From UBA4416 sp044340865 (lineage in GTDB: Bacteria > Bacteroidota > Bacteroidia > B-17B0 > Aurantibacillaceae): a DNA stretch of 5,663 nt. Made by a program: the position numbers and the translations under genes. Location: NCBI GenBank assembly GCA_044340865.1, contig JBIISW010000155.1, forward strand, positions 1-5,663, read 5' to 3'. The notes under the pieces are model-generated. The model was given only the letters and a program-made list of their open reading frames with translations. It searched no databases and was not told where the DNA came from. How positions within the stretch are numbered: the stretch's first letter is position 1; every line of letters begins with the position of its first letter. This document shows positions 1 through 5,663 of the stretch, one piece after another.

Positions 1-1529
1 CTGTTACTCCAGTTATAAAATACAATGGTGGAGAAAAATCAATGAAACCAGTAATACTTGTAGGTGAAAAAGCAGTTGGAAGCGGGCAAAAAATTAGTTA
101 TGAAAAAGGTGGTTCATTTAATTATACAAGCGAGAAATTTGCCTACGATCCTGCAATGAAGGTTGCAACTGTTGAAGTAAGAGCACAAGGTGTAGTGAAG
201 AAAAAGTCTAAAGTATTTGCTCCTGTAACATTAGCTGATGGAACTGTTGTAACACCTTTATTAGTTCGTAATAGCGAGAAAGGAATTTATGCAGCTGATG
301 CTTTTGTTAAGTTAGTTCCTGTAAATCAAATTGCTAATATTTATTATGCTATCAATGCTTCTGATGTTCGTTCTTCTGAACTGAAAAGTGAAGAAATGAA
401 AAATATCCAATCATTTATCTCTCAAAATATTAATAATTCATCGTATGCATTTAAAGACATTAGCGTTTCTGCTTATGCTTCACCAGATGGAGAATTAACA
501 TTAAATGCTGATTTAGCTCAAGACCGTGCGAAATCTGGTGCAAACGCATTAAAAGGAGAGTTCAAAAAGAATAAAAACAAAACTCAAACCTTTGGTAAGG
601 AAGACGCAAACTATGTAACTAAGACAACAGCTGAAGATTGGGATGGTTTTAAAACAATGATGGAATCTTCTACAATAGCTGATAAAGATTTAATTTTACG
701 TGTTTTAACCATGTATGCTGATAACGATCAACGTGAAAAAGAAATTAAAAACTTATCTAAAACTTACACAGAGGTTGCTGATAAAATTTTACCAAAGTTA
801 CGTCGTTCTGTATTAACAGTAAATGTTGATAAGAAATCACGTACAGACGAACAAATCACTAAATTAACAACGTCTAGCATTGATAGTTTATCTTTAGAAG
901 AATTATTATATGCAGCTAACTTAACTACAGATTTAAATAATAAAGTGATGATTTACAAAGCAGCAGAAAAAAACTTTGCTAGCGATTGGAGAACATCTAA
1001 TAATTTAGGTGTTGCATTATTATCTCAAAATAAAGTAACAGAAGCTTCAGAAGCATTTAATCGTGCAGAAAAAACAGCAAACGGAAATCCAATTGTAATG
1101 AATCATTTAGGAATCATAGCTGCAAAATCTGGTGATCGTAAAAAAGCAATGGATTATTATAACAAAGCAAACGGTGCCGGTCCTGAGGTTAATTACAACA
1201 AAGGGATTTTAAATATTCGTGATGGTAAATATGCTGATGCCGTTTCTAATTTTGGATCTTCTAATGATTTTAATAAAGCGTTAGCAGAATTATTAAATGG
1301 AAATGCAGCGTCTGTTGCTACAACATTAGATGCAAGTAATGATAAAGATATGGCAATGGCATTTTATTTAAAAGCAGTTGCTGCGGCACGTTCAGCTAAT
1401 GCATCAAACGTAGTATCAAATTTAAAAGCTGCTATCGAAAAAGATGGTAGTTTAAAGTCTGCGGCTAAAGATGACGCTGAATTTATTAAATTAAAAGAGA
1501 ATGCTGATTTTAAAGCTTTAGTAAACTAA
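1..1529 (+). CDS. TPR protein with OmpA-like domain, cell envelope (5' partial)
   Basis: The reading frame is open from base 3, so the first ATG in the window (base 42) is almost certainly internal: the codons before it read VTPVIKYNGGEKS, which fits a beta-rich motif I recall from a Bacteroidota family of TPR envelope proteins (often predicted lipoproteins). 508 residues are visible; the signal peptide and true start are missing. Order of parts: a beta-rich N-terminal region (to about base 300); a helix containing RSSELKS (about 368-390); an OmpA-like segment (about 396-575) with SPDG at 480-491 followed by an NxxLAxxRA-like motif; a long helical linker; then TPRs at 984-1085, 1086-1187 and a weaker one from 1188, each of the first two exactly 34 residues. 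The C-terminus is Ala/Lys-rich helix. The role is probably structural or scaffolding at the outer membrane or periplasm; no enzymatic motif is seen. The gene ends in tandem stops (TAA TAG) and is convergent with the FAD oxidoreductase. Family membership is from memory; exact function is unknown. Confidence 0.85.
   Translation, partial: VTPVIKYNGGEKSMKPVILVGEKAVGSGQKISYEKGGSFNYTSEKFAYDPAMKVATVEVRAQGVVKKKSKVFAPVTLADGTVVTPLLVRNSEKGIYAADAFVKLVPVNQIANIYYAINASDVRSSELKSEEMKNIQSFISQNINNSSYAFKDISVSAYASPDGELTLNADLAQDRAKSGANALKGEFKKNKNKTQTFGKEDANYVTKTTAEDWDGFKTMMESSTIADKDLILRVLTMYADNDQREKEIKNLSKTYTEVADKILPKLRRSVLTVNVDKKSRTDEQITKLTTSSIDSLSLEELLYAANLTTDLNNKVMIYKAAEKNFASDWRTSNNLGVALLSQNKVTEASEAFNRAEKTANGNPIVMNHLGIIAAKSGDRKKAMDYYNKANGAGPEVNYNKGILNIRDGKYADAVSNFGSSNDFNKALAELLNGNAASVATTLDASNDKDMAMAFYLKAVAAARSANASNVVSNLKAAIEKDGSLKSAAKDDAEFIKLKENADFKALVN
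984..1253 (+). other. Tetratricopeptide repeats of the first gene
   Basis: Two consecutive 34-residue units are visible in the translation. Unit 1 (984-1085) carries the TPR pattern NNLGVALL...A..AF.RA, unit 2 (1086-1187) carries NHLGIIAAKSGD...A..YY.KA, and a shorter third unit (1188-1253) reads NYNKGILNIRDGKYADAVSNF. TPR helices normally form protein-binding superhelices, so this is likely a protein-protein interaction surface. The partner cannot be told from the sequence. Confidence 0.75.
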
Positions 1530-1547
1530 TAGTTAAAATTATAATGT

Positions 1548-1590
1548 TAAAAAGAAAAAGCTTCACATTTTGTGAAGCTTTTTCTTTTTA
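1548..1590. terminator. Bidirectional intrinsic terminator between convergent genes
   Basis: Bases 1548-1567 and 1571-1590 are perfectly complementary over 20 bp around a TTT loop. The core stem is GCTTCACA/TGTGAAGC (1560-1567 with 1571-1578). It is followed on the plus strand by TTTTTCTTTTT and preceded by AAAAAGAAAAA, which becomes the U-tract when read on the minus strand. It lies 18 nt after the TPR gene stop and 36 nt after the stop of the minus-strand oxidoreductase, so it can end both transcripts. Confidence 0.92.
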
Positions 1591-1626
1591 TAACAAGTTT
1601 GAATAATGGATTGTTTATTAAATAGG

Positions 1627-2772
1627 TTAGTCGATTAATTTCTTTACTGCTAATTGGCCAACCAAACTTCCTATAGCAACACCCATACCACCCATTCGCA
1701 CAGCGCAAACTACATGTTTTGAAACAGATTGAATAATCGGCATTTTTTCATTGCCAATACCCATTATACCAGTCCAACGTTGGTCAATCTCAATGTTTTG
1801 GTTGGGCAAAATAGTTTGTTTTAAAAATTGAGTTAAATAATTTTGAATCTTTGTATTTAGTTCAAAATCGCTAGTTGTTTCATTTTTTATATCGAGATTT
1901 CTTCCACCTCCCAATAATATTCTGTTATTTATATTTCTAAAATAAACAAATCCTTCGTTGTAATGAAAAGATCCTTTTATCTTTAAATTAGGAATTGCTT
2001 TTGTAATTAAAACTTGCGCTCTTGCTGGCTTAATATTTTTTAGATTTAATAATTCGTTAGCAAATCCATTTGTAGCAATAATTGTTTTTTTACTCTGAAT
2101 GTTACCTATTGATGTATTAAGCCAAACACTAGTTGAAGAATCTTCAATTTTATTAACATCTATGTTATTGAGAATCATAACGCCTTTTTTTATAGCCAAT
2201 GATGAGAGCGATAACATCATTTTTCCTGTATCAATTTGTCCTTCTTGTGTGTTATGAATAATACCTTTTATTGAATGAAATCCAAATTTTTTAATCTTGT
2301 TAATTTCAACTCGGTATGTTTGTTTTTGTTTGGTAAATTGATATAATTCTTTGTTGAAAAATTCGATATCATCCACACAGTTTTTAAAGCTTTTATGGTC
2401 ATCAAATAATTCGTATCCACCAAGCTGTTTGTAATCAATGGATTTATCTCCTAGTCGTTTGCGTAATAATTCTAATCCTTTTATTCGCATTTCGATGGTT
2501 TGAAAAACTAAATCGCTAGATGTCTTTTTTATATCTGACGATAATTCACTAATACTTCCAAAACACGCGAAGCCAGCATTTTTTGTGCTTGCACCAGTAG
2601 GCAATACGCCACGTTCTAACACTAAGACTTTTGCTTTTTTAAATTTTTCTTTATATGAAATGGCTGCACTCAAACCAACAATACCGCTACCAACTACAAT
2701 TAAATCAATATTATTGAAATAAGTTTCAGATTCCCAGAAACTTGTGTTTATAATATGTTGATTGTGATTCAT
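1627..2772 (-). CDS. FAD-dependent oxidoreductase, DAO family
   Basis: A complete 381-residue protein, a normal length for the D-amino-acid oxidase/glycine oxidase-like family (DAO fold). The Rossmann dinucleotide motif GSGIVG is at residues 28-33, preceded by the strand DLIVV, and the ribose-binding acidic residue is E53 in VLVLERG. The FAD-family signature GASTKNAGFACFGS is at 60-73. A second-strand motif TIIATNGFAN in the middle and the C-terminal WTGIMGIG (333-340) and RMGGMGVAIGS (359-369) complete the FAD-binding fold. No signal peptide or transmembrane segment is seen, so it should be cytoplasmic. Family members oxidise amines or amino acids (glycine, sarcosine, D-amino acids, gamma-glutamylputrescine); the substrate here cannot be assigned, so no symbol is given. 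The N-terminal extension with SFWE (11-14) before the Rossmann motif resembles a subgroup I recall from Bacteroidota. The ATG start at 2772 fits; there is no good Shine-Dalgarno, as is usual in this phylum. It is convergent with the upstream TPR gene and divergent from the repeat protein. Confidence 0.92.
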   Translation of the reverse strand: MNHNQHIINTSFWESETYFNNIDLIVVGSGIVGLSAAISYKEKFKKAKVLVLERGVLPTGASTKNAGFACFGSISELSSDIKKTSSDLVFQTIEMRIKGLELLRKRLGDKSIDYKQLGGYELFDDHKSFKNCVDDIEFFNKELYQFTKQKQTYRVEINKIKKFGFHSIKGIIHNTQEGQIDTGKMMLSLSSLAIKKGVMILNNIDVNKIEDSSTSVWLNTSIGNIQSKKTIIATNGFANELLNLKNIKPARAQVLITKAIPNLKIKGSFHYNEGFVYFRNINNRILLGGGRNLDIKNETTSDFELNTKIQNYLTQFLKQTILPNQNIEIDQRWTGIMGIGNEKMPIIQSVSKHVVCAVRMGGMGVAIGSLVGQLAVKKLID

Positions 2773-2802
2773 TGTTATTCCGAAGTATTTATTTTTTTTT
2801 GT

Positions 2803-2810
2803 TAATTTTG
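2803..2810 (+). promoter_or_regulatory. Putative -7 box for the repeat-protein gene
   Basis: TAATTTTG matches the Bacteroidota -7 consensus TAnnTTTG exactly. Transcription would begin near 2815-2818, leaving a leader of about 25 nt before the ATG at 2841. No TTG -33 element lies at the usual 17-23 bp spacing; the nearest, TTG at 2772-2774, is 28 bp away, and a run of nine T lies at 2792-2800. The match is by eye and AT-rich DNA gives chance hits, so it is tentative. Confidence 0.45.
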
Positions 2811-2819
2811 TTTCTTACA

Positions 2820-2827
2820 CAAAATTA
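2820..2827 (-). promoter_or_regulatory. Putative -7 box for the FAD oxidoreductase gene
   Basis: Read on the minus strand this is TAATTTTG, again an exact TAnnTTTG match. Transcription would start near 2812-2815, giving a leader of about 40 nt before the ATG at 2772. No convincing -33 TTG is found at the expected distance, which would fall inside the start of the divergent gene. Tentative for the same reason as the plus-strand box. Confidence 0.4.
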
Positions 2828-2840
2828 CATTTTGTTAGCC

Positions 2841-2900
2841 ATGAAACGCATATTCCTTGCCACTTATTTTATAATTGCATGTTCCTTTTTCGGTTTGGCT
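2841..2900 (+). other. Signal peptide
   Basis: Residues 1-20: positive KR at 2-3, hydrophobic core from I4 to about F17, and a small-residue cleavage site GLA before QN. A lipobox-like IIAC occurs at 11-14, but the following SFFGLA is still hydrophobic, so signal peptidase I cleavage after A20 is the better reading. Confidence 0.8.
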
Positions 2901-4886
2901 CAAAATTGGTACCTTTCATTAACGGGAAGAGTTGAGCAAAACGGCACGGATTTAGAAGGAGCTTCTGTTACTTTAATGAATGGAACAAAGCAAGTGGCTC
3001 AAATTATAACACAAGATGATGGCGAATTTGGTTTTAAAGTTCCACCTGATGGAGATTTTACAGTATTTGTAACTAAAAAAGGATTATGTACTAAAAATTT
3101 TCAATTGTCTACAAAATTTGTTCCTTCTCAAAGTAAAGGGGTTAGTCAATTTGATATTCCTGGAATTATTCTATTTGAACAAAATCCAGATGTCGACTAT
3201 TCTATTTTAAATCAACCAATTGTTAAAATAAAATATGATATAGTAAAAAATATTTTTGATTATGATGAAGAGTATTTTACAAAATCATTAGCTGCGTTAG
3301 ATAAGTTAAGACAATTAGAAAAAGAGGCCTTTGATAGACAGAAAAGTATCAATGCAAGTTATCAATCGTTTATTAAATCAGGTGATAAAGCTTTTCAAAA
3401 AAAGGATTGGGCAGGCGCTCAACAATTGTATAAACAAGCGTCGGATTTAAAAAAAACAGAATTATATCCTAAAAACCAACTTGTTTTAATTGATAATAAT
3501 ATAAAAGTGCAAAACGAGTTAGCGTCAAAGTTGGCTTCTGAAAAATTACAGGCTGATAAATTGTTGGCAGAAAAGTTAGCATCAGAGAAGGCAATAGCCG
3601 ACAAGCAAGCCGCCGATAAATTAGCGTCAAAGTTGGCTGCAGAGAAATTACAGGCTGATAAATTGTTGGCAGAAAAGATAGCATCAGAAAAAGCCTTAGC
3701 CGACAAACAAGCAGCAGATAGATTATCTGCAAAACTAGCCTCAGAGAAATTACAGGCTGATAAATTGTTGGCAGAAAAGATAGCATCAGAAAAAGCCTTA
3801 GCCGACAAACAAGCAGCAGATAGATTAGCAGCAAAACTAGCCTCAGAAAAATTACAAGCTGATAAAGTCTTGGCAGAAAAGTTAGCGTCAGAGAAGGCCT
3901 TAGCCGATAAACAAGCGGCCGATAAATTAGCGTCAAAGTTGGCTACAGAGAAATTACAGGCTGATAAATTGTTGGCAGAAAAATTAGCATCAGAGAAAGC
4001 CTTAGCCGAGAAACAAGCAGCTGATAAATTAGCGGCAAAGTTGGCTGCAGAGAAATTACAGGCTGATAAATTGTTGGCAGAAAAGTTAGCATCAGAGAAA
4101 GCCTTAGCCGAGAAACAAGCAGCAGATAAATTAGCAGCAAAACTAGCCTCAGAAAAATTACAAGCTGATAAAGCATTGGCAGATAAGTTAGCGTCAGAGA
4201 AAGCACTAGCCGATAAACAAGCCGCTGATAGATTAGCAGCAAAGTTGGCTGCAGAGAAATTACAGGCTGATAAATTGTTGGCAGAAAAGATAGCATCAGA
4301 AAAATCCTTAGCCGAGAAACAAGCAGCAGAAAGATTAGCAGCAAAACTAGCCTCAGAAAAATTACAAGCTGATAAAGTCTTGGTAGATAAGTTAGCGTCA
4401 GAGAAAGCCTTAGCCGATAAACAAGTGGCTGATAAATTGGCTGCCGAAAAAAATAAGTCTTCTAATACAATTGCTCCTGTATTAGGTTTTGATCCTTACA
4501 AAAACGCCATTACAAATGGAGATAACTATTTTAAAACGAAGCGTTATTTAGATGCGAAAAAAGCGTATCAAGAAGCATTGATAATTAAAGCAAATGATAC
4601 GTATACTAAAAATAAATTGCTGGAATTGGAAAAGATTTTAAATTCTGATTTAGCTAATTTAACCGAATTAGATGCTAAGATGAAAGCGCTTATGGCAAAA
4701 TATCCGTTAGGTGTAACTGAAGAAACAATTGAAGGTCCCGGAGTTACTGTTATTCAAAGAGTTGTTGTTACAAAATATTCAGCGTATGTTTATCAAAAAA
4801 AAATGTTTAGTTGGGGAGGAATTACATTTTTACGCGACGCTACTCAAATAACAGAACCTATTTTTGAACAAGAAACAAAACCTTAA
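2841..4886 (+). CDS. Secreted CarboxypepD_reg/TPR protein with nine 34-aa helical repeats
   Basis: 681 residues from the ATG at 2841. This start is chosen over the in-frame TTG at 2772 because a Sec signal peptide begins exactly there (MKR, hydrophobic core, FGLA then QN; likely cleavage after A20) and because the putative -7 box lies downstream of the TTG. Domain order: signal peptide 1-20; a beta-sandwich of the carboxypeptidase regulatory-like type at about 25-100 (TGRVEQNG, LEGASVTLMNG, DDGEFGFKVPPDG); a linker; a TPR-like module at about 177-222; nine tandem 34-residue Lys/Glu/Ala/Leu repeats at 230-535; a second TPR-like module at about 553-600; and a C-terminal domain at about 615-681 (YPLGVTEETIEGPG, WGGITFLRD, ITEPIFEQE) that I recall ending other Bacteroidota envelope proteins of this kind. 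It has no catalytic motif. It is likely a periplasmic or surface structural protein whose long helix spaces two binding ends, by analogy in composition with TolA domain II; that role is inference. The next gene starts 6 nt after the stop, suggesting an operon. Confidence 0.85.
   Translation: MKRIFLATYFIIACSFFGLAQNWYLSLTGRVEQNGTDLEGASVTLMNGTKQVAQIITQDDGEFGFKVPPDGDFTVFVTKKGLCTKNFQLSTKFVPSQSKGVSQFDIPGIILFEQNPDVDYSILNQPIVKIKYDIVKNIFDYDEEYFTKSLAALDKLRQLEKEAFDRQKSINASYQSFIKSGDKAFQKKDWAGAQQLYKQASDLKKTELYPKNQLVLIDNNIKVQNELASKLASEKLQADKLLAEKLASEKAIADKQAADKLASKLAAEKLQADKLLAEKIASEKALADKQAADRLSAKLASEKLQADKLLAEKIASEKALADKQAADRLAAKLASEKLQADKVLAEKLASEKALADKQAADKLASKLATEKLQADKLLAEKLASEKALAEKQAADKLAAKLAAEKLQADKLLAEKLASEKALAEKQAADKLAAKLASEKLQADKALADKLASEKALADKQAADRLAAKLAAEKLQADKLLAEKIASEKSLAEKQAAERLAAKLASEKLQADKVLVDKLASEKALADKQVADKLAAEKNKSSNTIAPVLGFDPYKNAITNGDNYFKTKRYLDAKKAYQEALIIKANDTYTKNKLLELEKILNSDLANLTELDAKMKALMAKYPLGVTEETIEGPGVTVIQRVVVTKYSAYVYQKKMFSWGGITFLRDATQITEPIFEQETKP
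3369..3506 (+). other. TPR-like module preceding the repeat array
   Basis: Residues about 177-222 contain GDKAFQKKDWAGAQQLYKQA followed by a helix with YPKN. This is the TPR-type helix pair GDxxFxxKxxxxAxxxYxxA. The same pattern occurs again after the array (about residues 553-600), indicating an internal duplication separated by the repeats. Confidence 0.65.
3528..4445 (+). repeat. Nine tandem 102-bp repeats coding a Lys/Glu/Ala helical rod
   Basis: Nine in-frame units of exactly 102 bp with no indels start at 3528, 3630, 3732, 3834, 3936, 4038, 4140, 4242 and 4344. Each codes 34 residues: six five-residue steps (type KLASE, KLQAD, KLLAE, KLASE, KALAD, KQAAD) plus a four-residue step (KLAA). 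Lys or Arg occupies unit positions 1, 6, 11, 16, 21, 26 and 31, and Asp or Glu occupies 5, 10, 15, 20, 25 and 30, in all nine copies. The 306 residues contain no Gly, Pro, Cys or aromatic residue. Two sequence subtypes alternate irregularly. An 86-nt stretch (3640-3725) is identical to 3742-3827, indicating recent duplication or gene conversion. Strongly helical; whether it is a coiled coil or a single stable helix is open. Confidence 0.97.
4497..4640 (+). other. TPR-like module following the repeat array
   Basis: Residues about 553-600 contain NGDNYFKTKRYLDAKKAYQEA, then YTKN and a further helix. Glycine, phenylalanine, lysine, alanine and tyrosine positions line up with the module before the array, so the two are likely homologous copies. 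Confidence 0.65.
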
Positions 4887-4892
4887 ACACTT

Positions 4893-5663
4893 ATGTCTAA
4901 AATTTTTGATGAAGCTATTTGTTGTGTTTGCAGCAATTCTGATCCTAATAAATTTAAAGTTAAATATCAGAAAGATGATTACGCTGTTTGCGAATGTAAT
5001 ACATGTTCGTTTGTATTTATTCCGCCTCATTTTAGAAAACAAATTTCTTACGAAAACTATAAGGATGAACATGTAGCTAATGCTGTTAGAAATGGAAATA
5101 ATTTTGTAAAAATCGAACGTCATAAACTACGCTATAATTTAATAAAGAAATATAAACCAAGTGGTTCCTTGTTTGATTTAGGAGCAGGCTGGGGACATTT
5201 TATGTTAACAGGACAACAATATGGGTATGATGTTTATGGAATCGAAATATCAGAACAACCCTATTTATATTCAAAACATGATTTGAAATTACCTGTTGAT
5301 CATATTGATTTTTTTGAAATGAAGGAAGATAAAACCTTCGATATTATAACGATGTGGGATGTTTTGGAACATATTGATAAGGCAGATTCATTTATTGAGA
5401 AATGTGCGAGAGTAAATACTAAAGGTGGTTACATCGTTATTCAAGTCCCTCAAATTGATTCTTATTTTGCAAAAAAATACAAAGATGAATGGAAAATGAT
5501 GAGCCTTGACCATGTTAATTATTTTGGTAAAAAAACCATCACACAATTATTAAATAAGCATGGATATGAAGTAGAATGTATCAAATCTTCATTTGAGATC
5601 AAATTGTTTATTATGTATACGGTTTTACCTTTTATCAAAAAATTAAAAGGAAAAAAAACTGAG
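4893..5663 (+). CDS. Class I SAM-dependent methyltransferase with zinc knuckle (3' partial)
   Basis: An open frame of 257 codons from ATG 4893 to the window end, with no stop, so the C-terminus is missing. The N-terminus has two CxxC pairs (C10/C13 and C35/C38, with extra Cys at 11 and 33), the zinc-knuckle layout common ahead of methyltransferase domains of the Methyltransf_23 type. The SAM-binding fold follows: motif I DLGAGWGHF at 95-103, acidic E118 closing strand 2 (YGIEIS), the motif FDIITMWDVLEHI at 149-161, strand GGYIVIQVP at 178-186, and LDHVNYFGKKTITQLL at 205-220. It probably methylates a small molecule or glycan intermediate in the cytoplasm; such enzymes are frequent in surface-polysaccharide loci, but the substrate is unknown. 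It begins 6 nt after the stop of the repeat-protein gene with no terminator between, so the two are likely co-transcribed. No Shine-Dalgarno is evident. Confidence 0.9.
   Translation, partial: MSKIFDEAICCVCSNSDPNKFKVKYQKDDYAVCECNTCSFVFIPPHFRKQISYENYKDEHVANAVRNGNNFVKIERHKLRYNLIKKYKPSGSLFDLGAGWGHFMLTGQQYGYDVYGIEISEQPYLYSKHDLKLPVDHIDFFEMKEDKTFDIITMWDVLEHIDKADSFIEKCARVNTKGGYIVIQVPQIDSYFAKKYKDEWKMMSLDHVNYFGKKTITQLLNKHGYEVECIKSSFEIKLFIMYTVLPFIKKLKGKKTE

Larger units (their letters stand above)
2803..2827. repeat. Inverted repeat in the divergent promoter region
   Basis: Bases 2803-2811 (TAATTTTGT) and 2819-2827 (ACAAAATTA) are perfect 9-bp inverted copies separated by 7 nt. The arms contain the two facing -7 boxes. 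It could be only the consequence of two promoters with the same box, or an operator for a dimeric regulator; the sequence does not decide between these. Confidence 0.6.

Noticed and set aside
42..44. ATG at 42 as the start of the TPR gene
   Set aside because: The frame is open to the window edge and the codons before 42 fit the family's beta-rich motif, so this Met is internal.
1548..1590. Small RNA or mobile-element end
   Set aside because: The long hairpin with A- and T-tracts between convergent genes is fully explained as a bidirectional terminator; there is no transposase or target duplication nearby.
2772..2840. Upstream TTG start adding 23 residues to the repeat protein
   Set aside because: It would overlap the divergent gene start, lie upstream of the putative promoter box, and bury a normal signal peptide behind a second hydrophobic segment.
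3419..4344. Three minus-strand open frames over the repeat region
   Set aside because: They are shadows of the tandem repeat: a 102-bp unit without stops in one antisense frame stays open in every copy. The translations are low-complexity (Leu/Tyr-rich or Ser/Ala/Asn-rich) and the plus-strand frame is clearly the coding one.
3528..4445. CRISPR array
   Set aside because: The units are contiguous 102-bp coding repeats with no unique spacers, in frame with a larger gene.
4830..5123. Minus-strand 97-residue frame and an overlapping plus-strand 70-residue frame (4864-5076)
   Set aside because: Both overlap the start of the methyltransferase frame, which carries clear CxxC and SAM-binding motifs and remains open to the window end. 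The translations resemble no family.
1..5663. Defence, toxin-antitoxin or mobile-element system
   Set aside because: No nuclease, helicase, transposase, integrase, reverse transcriptase or toxin motif is seen in any of the four proteins, and base composition looks uniform.

Overview
The window is AT-rich DNA from a member of the Bacteroidota, probably a flavobacterium-like or Crocinitomicaceae-like lineage. Four things point there: no clear Shine-Dalgarno sites before the starts, two exact matches to the Bacteroidota -7 promoter consensus TAnnTTTG, a TPR/OmpA-like envelope protein family recalled mainly from Bacteroidota, and a carboxypeptidase-regulatory/TPR envelope protein of a kind common in that phylum. 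Placement below phylum is inference.

Layout. (1) Bases 1-1529, plus strand: the 3' part of an envelope protein with a family-specific N-terminal beta region, a degenerate OmpA-like fold and C-terminal TPRs; its start lies outside the window. (2) Bases 1548-1590: a perfect 20-bp hairpin with A- and T-tracts, acting as a shared bidirectional terminator for two convergent genes. (3) Bases 1627-2772, minus strand: a complete FAD-dependent oxidoreductase of the DAO family. (4) Bases 2773-2840: a 68-bp divergent intergenic region with two facing -7 boxes that form an inverted repeat. (5) Bases 2841-4886, plus strand: a secreted 681-residue protein with a CarboxypepD_reg-like domain, a TPR-like module, nine exact 34-residue Lys/Glu/Ala-rich helical repeats (102 bp each), a second TPR-like module and a conserved C-terminal domain. 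(6) Bases 4893-5663, plus strand: a class I SAM methyltransferase with an N-terminal zinc-knuckle motif. It starts 6 nt after the previous stop and runs off the window end. It is easily missed because no stop codon is present in the window.

The genes do not form one obvious pathway. The first and third encode envelope proteins. The third and fourth are probably co-transcribed, and the methyltransferase resembles those that modify surface glycans or other small molecules. The FAD enzyme is a separate metabolic gene. I see no mobile element, CRISPR array, tRNA, rRNA or recognisable defence system. The most unusual structure is the nine-unit array, with its nearly invariant five-residue charge lattice, placed between two homologous TPR-like modules.
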